Below are positions 15,749 to 22,216 of a stretch of DNA of 26,490 bases, piece by piece; positions within the stretch are counted from its first letter, which is position 1; every line of letters starts with the position of its first letter. The stretch covers positions 1-26,490 of the forward strand of contig JBJXFQ010000044.1 of assembly GCA_046155605.1 (NCBI GenBank). Reading direction: 5' to 3'. The notes beneath the pieces are model-generated. The model searched no databases. It had not been told where the DNA came from and saw only the letters and a program-made list of their open reading frames with translations. The translations under genes and the position numbers were made by a program. The DNA comes from JAEUIZ01 sp046155605. GTDB taxonomy: Bacteria; Planctomycetota; Phycisphaerae; Phycisphaerales; UBA1924.

Positions 15749-17071
15749 TCACATGTTGATCGCGCTGCGCGAACGGGCCGGCTTCGCCGGCGCGCCGATA
15801 TCGCGGCGGTACTGCATGCCGTCGAAGTGAATGCGCGAGCACGCCTCAAAGGCCTTGCTGCGAGCCGCTTCGATATCGGCACCGACGCCCGTGACGCCGA
15901 GCACGCGACCGCCCGCGGTGACGATGCGGCCCTCGCGGTCCCGCGCCGTCCCGGCCTGATAAACCGTCACGCCCTCGACACCGGCCGCACGATCGAGGCC
16001 TGAGATCGGCAGTCCCGGTTTGGGATCGTCGGGATAGCCCGGAGCCGCGATCACGACACAGCATGACGCGCCGGGCTTCCACGCGATCTCGCAGCGATCA
16101 AGCGTCCCCAGACACGTCGCCTCGGCAAGGTCGATGAGGTCCGAATCAAGCCGCGCGAGGATCGCCTGGCACTCCGGATCGCCGAAGCGACAGTTGAACT
16201 CAAGCACGCGCGGCCCGGCATGCGTGAGCATCAGCCCCGCATAGAGCACCCCGCGATAGTCGATCCCTTCACGGCGCAGGGCGTCGAGCGTGGGGACGAG
16301 CACCTCGCGCTCGACGAGGGCCATCAGGGCATCATCAACCCGAGGCGATGGACAGATCGCGCCCATCCCGCCGGTGTTGGGGCCGCGGTCGCCGTCGAGA
16401 AGCCGCTTGTGGTCCTGCGAGGTTTCGAGCACATAGATCGAGCGGCCATCGACGAGCGCCATGACCGAGACCTCCGGGCCGGTCAGCCGTTCCTCGATCA
16501 CGACCACGCGACCGGCGTCACCAAACTCGCGGCGGACCATGATCCGATCGATCGCTTCGAGCGCCTCGGCGGGTGTTGCCGGGACGATCACGCCCTTACC
16601 CTTGGCCAGTCCCGAGGCCTTGATGACGGGCGGCTCGGTGCGCGAGCGGACGTACGCCGCGGCACCCTCGGCGTCGTTGAACGTGCGCGATTCCGCGGTC
16701 GGGATGGCTGCGGCACGCATCAGTTGCTTCGCCCAGGCTTTGTCGGCTTCGAGCCGGGAACCGTCCGCATTCGGCCCGAACACCAGCCGCTCCGGCGTGC
16801 GGAGTTTGTCGGCGAGGCCCTCGGCCAGCGGCTCCTCCGGCCCGATGATCACCAGCCCCACCCGGTTCTTCTCGCAGAACTGCACGAACCGATACGCCTC
16901 TCGGGCGCGCACCGGCGAGGTGATCGGCGTGCCCAGCGCCGCGATGCCCGGGTTCTCCGGATGTGAGACGAAGAGCGTGCCCAGGCGTGGCGAGCGTGAG
17001 AGGGCCAGCGCGAGGGCATGCTCGCGTCCGCCGCCGCCGATGAGCGCCACATTGATCTTGTCGCCGGGCAT
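15749..17071 (-). CDS. purD: Phosphoribosylamine-glycine ligase PurD
   Basis: A 440-residue enzyme of de novo purine synthesis that joins phosphoribosylamine and glycine using ATP to give GAR. It is an ATP-grasp protein. The N-terminal 'GGGGREHAL' at 12-20 is the PurD signature. Also visible are 'IIGPEEPLAEGLADKL', 'PPVIKASGLAKGKGV' (ATP-grasp lysine strand), 'GPNTGGMGAICPSP', and 'EFNCRFGDPECQ', which holds the metal-binding Glu/Asn pair. The C-terminal lid ends with 'SRIHFDGMQYRRDIG', also typical. Length is normal. It lies downstream of the second DUF4340 gene, and a -35/-10 pair just before its ATG suggests its own promoter and a leaderless or nearly leaderless message. Confidence 0.96.
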   Translation of the reverse strand: MPGDKINVALIGGGGREHALALALSRSPRLGTLFVSHPENPGIAALGTPITSPVRAREAYRFVQFCEKNRVGLVIIGPEEPLAEGLADKLRTPERLVFGPNADGSRLEADKAWAKQLMRAAAIPTAESRTFNDAEGAAAYVRSRTEPPVIKASGLAKGKGVIVPATPAEALEAIDRIMVRREFGDAGRVVVIEERLTGPEVSVMALVDGRSIYVLETSQDHKRLLDGDRGPNTGGMGAICPSPRVDDALMALVEREVLVPTLDALRREGIDYRGVLYAGLMLTHAGPRVLEFNCRFGDPECQAILARLDSDLIDLAEATCLGTLDRCEIAWKPGASCCVVIAAPGYPDDPKPGLPISGLDRAAGVEGVTVYQAGTARDREGRIVTAGGRVLGVTGVGADIEAARSKAFEACSRIHFDGMQYRRDIGAPAKPARSRSAINM

Positions 17072-17077
17072 GGGCGG

Positions 17078-17105
17078 ATGATACGGGCCGCGAGGAGCGT
17101 CGCAA
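17078..17105 (-). promoter_or_regulatory. Candidate purD promoter, very close to the start codon
   Basis: Read on the minus strand: TTGCGA (17105-17100), a 16-base spacer, then TATCAT (17083-17078). The -10 box ends only six bases before the purD ATG. The predicted transcription start therefore falls at or next to the A of the start codon. There is no Shine-Dalgarno site. Confidence 0.5.
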
Positions 17106-17131
17106 GGTTTCTTCTCGATCCGCTATCAGCG

Positions 17132-18370
17132 CTATCCGGGTCCGCCGGCGGGTCCGGTCGGCGCGGTGGCGCCGGTTGGTGCGGGCGGTTGCATCGGGAT
17201 GATCGTCGAACCCTCGCCCTGCATCGAGGCCGGGGGCGGCGGTGGCGTGAGCGAGTTGAGCAGGTCTTCAAGTTTGGTCTTGAGCGAAGGAGCCTTCCAC
17301 GTCGGGACCAGGTAGGCCCATCGCGCGACCCGGGCATTGATCGCCTCGACCTCTTTCTTCACATCGTCCGCCGACTTCAGCCCGCCCTTGACCTCGGCTG
17401 CCGCTGAGGCCTCGTCGAAACTTGCCGCGACGCGCGCCCAGGTCTTCTCGCCCTCCTCGACCATCTGGATCGTGACGACCAAACCGTCAAACGTGCGCCA
17501 CTCGCCCACCGGCCCCGCCGCCGTGCCGTTCTCGTTCGAGAACTTCACTTCGGCGAGCGGCTTGACGTCCTCAAGCGTCACCGACGCCAGTGCCGTCGCC
17601 ATGGCCTCGGCCGATGTCGGCGTCCGCGGCGTGCGGCCCGCTGGAATATCACGGATCACGAAGGCCTCGGACTCCGGCGTCTCGCGGAAAACGACCGCGT
17701 ATGTTCCGTCCGCGTGCGTCACCGTCGCCGCTCGCACCCTTTCGCGGGGCAACTCGACGATCTTCGTCTCCACGAGTTGGATAACCATCGTCGGGACATC
17801 CAACTTGCCCCGCGCCAGCCACGACTGCGCTTCGCCCGCCTTGCGGAGGTACACCGCCTGCTGATTGCCCTCCCACTTCGTGTTCCCGACGATCACGGAC
17901 GCGACCACTGCGTCCTTATCGTCCTTGAGCGTGAGCAGCACGGGGCCAGTGGCGTCCGGCGTCGCTGGCGGCTCGTCGGGCGCGCCGGCCTCGGGCGGCT
18001 TCGCGGCCGTCAAGTCCTGCACGCCGATCTTTGAATAGAGGTCGGGCTTGCTGGTTTTGGCCTCAGCGCTGCGCAGTTGTCCAAGGCCGACGGTCAGTTC
18101 CTTGACCTTATCGACCATGACGGGAAAGCCGCCTCGCTCGGCGAGTTCCCACCCTGCCGGGCCCTTCTTGAGCGTGAACTCCGAGCCGCTCCGTTTGATC
18201 GAAACCGTCGAAACCCTATTGACACCCTCCGGCGTGGCGAGATCGGCGAAGAGCGAGCCTTGTTCCGCCCGCGCGGCCGTCGGCACACGGTTCTGCTGCG
18301 AGACGAGCGCCGCTACACCCACGCACACGACGGCAACCCCTGCGATGGCGATGATGGTCCGTTGGTTCAT
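17132..18370 (-). CDS. DUF4340 membrane-anchored protein (second copy, in the Gld-type operon)
   Basis: A 412-residue protein with an N-terminal anchor (about 6-24) and an extracytoplasmic body. The DUF4340 pattern is visible: 'VSTVSIKRSGSEFTLKKGPAGWELAERGGFPVMVDKVKELTVGLGQLRSAE', with the conserved Trp and the helix that follows. Residues 125-145 and the last 45 are rich in Pro, Ala and Gly and likely flexible. It is transcribed 24 bases after the GldG-like gene, so it belongs to the same operon. In many bacteria DUF4340 proteins accompany GldA/F/G-like ABC systems, supporting a shared envelope role whose substrate is unknown. Sequence resemblance to the first copy is limited to the pattern; they are not recent duplicates. 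Confidence 0.78.
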   Translation of the reverse strand: MNQRTIIAIAGVAVVCVGVAALVSQQNRVPTAARAEQGSLFADLATPEGVNRVSTVSIKRSGSEFTLKKGPAGWELAERGGFPVMVDKVKELTVGLGQLRSAEAKTSKPDLYSKIGVQDLTAAKPPEAGAPDEPPATPDATGPVLLTLKDDKDAVVASVIVGNTKWEGNQQAVYLRKAGEAQSWLARGKLDVPTMVIQLVETKIVELPRERVRAATVTHADGTYAVVFRETPESEAFVIRDIPAGRTPRTPTSAEAMATALASVTLEDVKPLAEVKFSNENGTAAGPVGEWRTFDGLVVTIQMVEEGEKTWARVAASFDEASAAAEVKGGLKSADDVKKEVEAINARVARWAYLVPTWKAPSLKTKLEDLLNSLTPPPPPASMQGEGSTIIPMQPPAPTGATAPTGPAGGPG

Positions 18371-18394
18371 GATCGTGACTCTTTCCCGTAGGTG

Positions 18395-20317
18395 CTAACT
18401 GAGGTTCTTGGGTGCCGCGCGGCTCGTGCGCCGACGATTGACGCGATAGACCGAGAGCCCGATGGCCGCGGCACCGATGACCACGGGCATCAGGCCGATG
18501 TTGATAAACTTCACGCTCGTGCCGAGGCTCTCGATGGACTTTCGCATCTCGTGCTGCACGTCGCGGAGTTCCTTTCTCGTCGCCACCATGTCCTTGCGCG
18601 CGTTGGCGAGTTCGGCCTGCACCTCCGGCGTCATCAGCATGTTGCTGCCGTCGGGCTTCTGGCGGATGAGTTCGCCGATGCGGGCCTCGCCGTCGCGGAG
18701 TTTCTTCTGCAGTTCCTGCTCCTTGGCGACGTACTTGGCCTCGGCGTCCTTCTGGATCTTCTGCACGCGATCAAAGGGCCGCGAATAGCGCCCTCGGGCG
18801 CGGACGCTGATGAGGTCGCTCGAGCCCGAGAGATTGTCAAGGGCCTGGATCACGAAATCGCCGTTGTCCGCGAGTTTGCGGTAGCCCAGCACGATCTGCC
18901 CGAGCCGTTCTTCCTGCACCCAGAAGCGATCCGCGAGCATGTCGCAATCCGCCACCACAATGACGTTGATCGGCTCGGTGGCCTCCGCGACGTGCGCACT
19001 CGGCGGCTTGGCCTCGCCCTCGGCGGGCGCGGGCGTCGCGGGGTCGCCCTCGGGGAAAGCCGTTTTCACCTTGCCCGCGAGACGCGCCGCGACCACCTGG
19101 CGCTGGTCGGACGATTTGAACTCCGCAAGCAGTTTCTTCGGGTCCGGGACGAGTTGGATCTCCTTGACATCGATCGCCATCGACTCGGTCGAGGTCTGGA
19201 TGAGCGGGGTCCATGTCGCCGTCGCATCGGCACGGCGCGTCAGGATGCCCGCCGTGGGGACGTTGACGGTCTGCAACTGCCCCGTCACCGCGTCGTCGCG
19301 GTCGAGTTCGTCCTTATCAAGCCCGAGCCATGCGAGGAAATCAACGGTCTCAGGGCGGTTCTGGTTGCCGATCTGAACGCGGATCGCATTCTTGCGGTCG
19401 CCGACGACTCGCTCGGGCGTCAGCGCGATGCCCCACGCATCAAACAGTTTCTTGAGGTCCGAGTTCCGCGGCATGCCCATCGCCTGCATCGGATTGACGC
19501 CCGGCGGGAGGTCGGCATCGCACCACGGATCGACGAAGACCATCAGCCGTCCGCCACGCAGCACAAACTGGTCGATGGCATAGAGCGTCTTGTCGTTGAA
19601 GTTCTTCGGGTGTACCACCATGAGCACGCGGAGGTCGGCGGGAATCTCAGTGGCATCGGGCGCGATCTTCCTGACGTCGAAGAGTTCCTTCATCTGCGTG
19701 ACAATCTGCCACGGGGGCGTCTGCCCGCCGCGGGCGAAGGGGCTGTCCTGAACGCCCTCGATGGGGAGCGACGACATGAGGCCGATCGCCTTTTTCGCCG
19801 GGTTCGAGAGGAGATAGATCATCCGCGTGAGGTCGTACTCGAGGAACTCCTCCTTGGAGGGGTCGAAGAACGCGATGACCTGCTGCTGGTCGGTCGAGTT
19901 AACGGCAACGAGGCCGAAGTAGAATCGCTCGGACGCGCGGCCGGTGGGCACGCCGACGAGCCCCGCGGCGACGGCCTTGTCCTCCTCGTCGCTGAAGGCC
20001 TCGGGGTTGATCGTCACCAGTTTGATCTTGCCCTTCGAGGCGAGGGTGAACTCGCGGAGCACCTCGCGGACCCGCGCGCCGTAACTCTTGTACTGTGCGG
20101 GCAGGTCGTTGGCCTGCTTCTCGGAGTAATAGAGCGTCAGCGTGATCGGCTCGTCAAGTTGCCGCGCGATGTTCTTCGAGCCCTGAGCGAGCGTGTAAAG
20201 GCTCTTCTCCGTGAGGTCGGCCCGAACGCCACGCACCCCGACGGCCAGGATATTCACGGCGAGAAACAGGGCCAGCACGGCGACCAGCCCGACGGTCGAG
20301 AGGAGGATTCGTTTCAT
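18395..20317 (-). CDS. GldG-like auxiliary protein of an ABC exporter
   Basis: A 640-residue protein with an N-terminal membrane anchor (about 6-28), a large extracytoplasmic body, and a C-terminal membrane span (about 607-627) followed by a basic tail. The start resembles GldG ('DLTEKSLYTLAQGSKNIARQLDEPITLTLYYS'), then 'REFTLASKGKIKLVTINPEAF'. The middle has the family's 'VIAFFDPSKEEFLEYDLTRMIYLLSNPAKKAIGLMSSLP' block and 'YAIDQFVLRGGRLMVFVDPW', as in the ABC-transporter auxiliary domain. A coiled coil of about 90 residues, rich in Glu, Lys and Arg, precedes the last span. In Bacteroidetes GldG works with GldA and GldF in gliding; here the set more likely serves a general envelope or export function, since no other gliding genes are seen. 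Confidence 0.85.
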   Translation of the reverse strand: MKRILLSTVGLVAVLALFLAVNILAVGVRGVRADLTEKSLYTLAQGSKNIARQLDEPITLTLYYSEKQANDLPAQYKSYGARVREVLREFTLASKGKIKLVTINPEAFSDEEDKAVAAGLVGVPTGRASERFYFGLVAVNSTDQQQVIAFFDPSKEEFLEYDLTRMIYLLSNPAKKAIGLMSSLPIEGVQDSPFARGGQTPPWQIVTQMKELFDVRKIAPDATEIPADLRVLMVVHPKNFNDKTLYAIDQFVLRGGRLMVFVDPWCDADLPPGVNPMQAMGMPRNSDLKKLFDAWGIALTPERVVGDRKNAIRVQIGNQNRPETVDFLAWLGLDKDELDRDDAVTGQLQTVNVPTAGILTRRADATATWTPLIQTSTESMAIDVKEIQLVPDPKKLLAEFKSSDQRQVVAARLAGKVKTAFPEGDPATPAPAEGEAKPPSAHVAEATEPINVIVVADCDMLADRFWVQEERLGQIVLGYRKLADNGDFVIQALDNLSGSSDLISVRARGRYSRPFDRVQKIQKDAEAKYVAKEQELQKKLRDGEARIGELIRQKPDGSNMLMTPEVQAELANARKDMVATRKELRDVQHEMRKSIESLGTSVKFINIGLMPVVIGAAAIGLSVYRVNRRRTSRAAPKNLS

Positions 20318-20335
20318 GGTACTTGTTTCACCGGT

Positions 20336-21106
20336 TCAGGCCTTCTTGGCGTCGACGATGACGATGGTGGCGAAAAGGAACGTGGCGATGAGCGAGAAGA
20401 AGAAGATCAGGTCGCGCAGGTCCACAACGCCCTTGCTGATCGCGTCAAACCGCGTCAGGAAACTGAACGACGCGACGGCGTCGATGACCGCCTGAGGTGC
20501 CCACCCGCGCACGAAATCCAGCACGGGGCCATAGCCCGAGAGCAGGAACGCGAAGCACACGACGACCGAGATGACAAACGCGATGACCTGATTTTTGGTC
20601 AGCGCCGAGACCGCCGAGCCGATCGCCAGGAACCCGCCCGCCATCAGGAATGAGCCAAGGTAGGCCGCCAGGATCACGCCGTGGTCCGGGTTGCCCAGAT
20701 ACGCGACGGTGATCCACATCGGGAAGGTGAGCGCCAGCGCGATCCCCGCGAAGAGCCACGCGGCGAGGAACTTGCCGATCACCGCCGCACCCAATGGAAC
20801 CGGAAGCGTCAGCAGCAACTCCAGCGTCCCCTGCTTGCGCTCCTCGGCCCACAATCGCATCGAGATCGCGGGAATCAGGAACAGATAGAGCCACGGATGG
20901 AAGAAGAAAAACGCCGAGAGGTCGGCCTGCCCACGCTCGAAAAAGCCGCCCAGCCCGCTCGAGAACGTGAACACGCCCGTGACGAGCAGGAAGATGATCG
21001 TGAAGACATAGGCCACGGGCGTCACGAAATAACCTGCCAACTCGCGCTTGGCGATCGCCCACAGCGCGCCCATGAACCCCACCGGAGTTGCCATCACCTG
21101 GCTCAT
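20336..21106 (-). CDS. ABC-2 type permease, GldF-like
   Basis: A 256-residue membrane protein with about six hydrophobic segments. It begins 'AIAKRELAGYFVTPVAYVFTIIFLLVTGVFTF', the standard opening of GldF-type ABC-2 permeases. The family motif 'PAISMRLWAEERKQGTLELLLTLPV' is clear near 78-103. It would form the membrane channel for the GldA-like ATPase encoded just upstream. The ATG overlaps the ATPase stop (ATGA) and is preceded by a perfect AGGAGG with six-base spacing. The gene ends 18 bases before the GldG-like start. The short C-terminal part ('FFFSLIATFLFATIVIVDAKKA') forms the last span. Confidence 0.9.
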   Translation of the reverse strand: MSQVMATPVGFMGALWAIAKRELAGYFVTPVAYVFTIIFLLVTGVFTFSSGLGGFFERGQADLSAFFFFHPWLYLFLIPAISMRLWAEERKQGTLELLLTLPVPLGAAVIGKFLAAWLFAGIALALTFPMWITVAYLGNPDHGVILAAYLGSFLMAGGFLAIGSAVSALTKNQVIAFVISVVVCFAFLLSGYGPVLDFVRGWAPQAVIDAVASFSFLTRFDAISKGVVDLRDLIFFFSLIATFLFATIVIVDAKKA

Positions 21107-22056
21107 CGTGATCCTCCTGTCGGCATCGTCATCGTGCGGAAGACTTCATCGAGCCGGCCCGGCTCGACCGCGATGCTCTCGACCTCCCAGCCCTTGTTTC
21201 TGACGGCACGGCTCACGTCCCCGAGCAGCGCGTCGCGGTTCTTGGCAAAGACCACGCACTCGACCCGTCCGTCGCCGCCGCCATTGTCCTCGACCCCCGC
21301 CGCGCTTTGCAGGCCACGTAACTCGCGGGCGATGGCCTCGCGCTGCTCGCCGGGTGCCCGCACGAGCACACGCACCGCGCCGCTGTGCCGAGACTTCTGC
21401 TGGAACTCGCGCGGCGTGCCGTCAAACACGACCCGCCCGCGATTGATGAGGACCACACGCGTGCAGACCGCCTCCACCTCTTCGAGGATGTGGGTCGAGA
21501 GGATCACGGCCTTGGTCGACGCCATCGAGCGGATCAGCGTCCGCACCTCGTGCTTCTGGTTGGGGTCCAGTCCGTCCGTCGGCTCGTCCATGATGAGCGC
21601 CTCGGGATCGTGCAGGATCGCCTGCGCGAGGCCCACACGCCGCTTGAAGCCCTTGGAGAGCGTCTCGATGGGCTGCCGCATCACGCCTTCGAGGTGAACA
21701 AGCCCGACGACCTGCGCGATCCGGTCTCGCGCGGCCGCTCCCTTGAATCCACGAATCTGCGCGACAAATCGCAAAAAAGCCTCCGGCGTCATGTCGGGGT
21801 ACGCCGGCGCGCCCTCGGGCAGATATCCCAGCACCCGTTTGACGGCTAGCGGATCGGCGCCGATGTCGTGGCCCGCGACGCTCGCGCTCCCCGACGTCGG
21901 CGTCAGGAAGCCCGCGACCATCTTCATGGTCGTGGATTTGCCCGCGCCGTTGGGGCCGAGAAAGCCAACCACCTCGCCGCGTTTGACGGTGAACGACACA
22001 TCGTCCACCGCCGTGAACGGGCCGAAACGCTTGACGAGTTGCTTGAGTTCGATCAT
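21103..22056 (-). CDS. ABC transporter ATP-binding protein, GldA-like
   Basis: A 317-residue ATPase of the ABC-2 exporter type. Walker A is GPNGAGKST at 34-42, the Q-loop region reads 'GYLPEGAPAYPDMTPE' (Glu81 at the usual Gln place, common in this subfamily), the signature is 'LSKGFKRR' at 133-140, Walker B is 'ALIMDEPTDGLDP' at 153-165, and the switch His is in 'STH' at 187-189. The segment after residue 230 is the extra C-terminal domain seen in GldA/DrrA-like ATPases. The start is the ATG giving 'MIELKQLVKRFG'; the longer in-frame extension (to 22341) is basic, low complexity and overlaps the divergent gene. First gene of a minus-strand operon with the permease, GldG-like and DUF4340 genes. 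Confidence 0.93.
   Translation of the reverse strand: MIELKQLVKRFGPFTAVDDVSFTVKRGEVVGFLGPNGAGKSTTMKMVAGFLTPTSGSASVAGHDIGADPLAVKRVLGYLPEGAPAYPDMTPEAFLRFVAQIRGFKGAAARDRIAQVVGLVHLEGVMRQPIETLSKGFKRRVGLAQAILHDPEALIMDEPTDGLDPNQKHEVRTLIRSMASTKAVILSTHILEEVEAVCTRVVLINRGRVVFDGTPREFQQKSRHSGAVRVLVRAPGEQREAIARELRGLQSAAGVEDNGGGDGRVECVVFAKNRDALLGDVSRAVRNKGWEVESIAVEPGRLDEVFRTMTMPTGGSR
21113..21118 (-). promoter_or_regulatory. Strong ribosome binding site for the GldF-like permease
   Basis: AGGAGG on the minus strand lies six bases before the ATG at 21106, within the end of the ATPase gene. It supports the ATGA-overlap start. Confidence 0.75.
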
Positions 22057-22216
22057 TTGTCGGGGCCTCGTGGTACTTGGAGGCAGATTCTTGCGGCCTC
22101 TTGGCGGTCGTCCACTATTTCGGTGAATGTTGGGGAATATCGCAACTTCGACCTTGCTACTCGGATCGGTGCCCGTTCGGACACCCGCCCGCACGCCTCC
22201 GCTATCGTCCTTCCGC
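22057..22216. other. Divergent intergenic region between the ABC operon and the PAD-like gene
   Basis: 160 bases between two divergent start codons, so promoters for both directions should lie here. On the minus strand GAGG occurs about nine bases before the ATPase ATG. On the plus strand TATCGT lies eight bases before the ATG at 22217, with no good -35. Neither promoter is firm. An in-frame ATG at 22127 could extend the plus-strand gene by 30 residues. Confidence 0.4.

Noticed and set aside
18392..20653. Long plus-strand open frame (753 codons) antisense to the GldG-like gene
   Set aside because: Its translation is rich in Arg, Asp, His and Val without any domain pattern, and the minus strand encodes a clear GldG-like protein. 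In high-GC genes the opposite strand often stays open.
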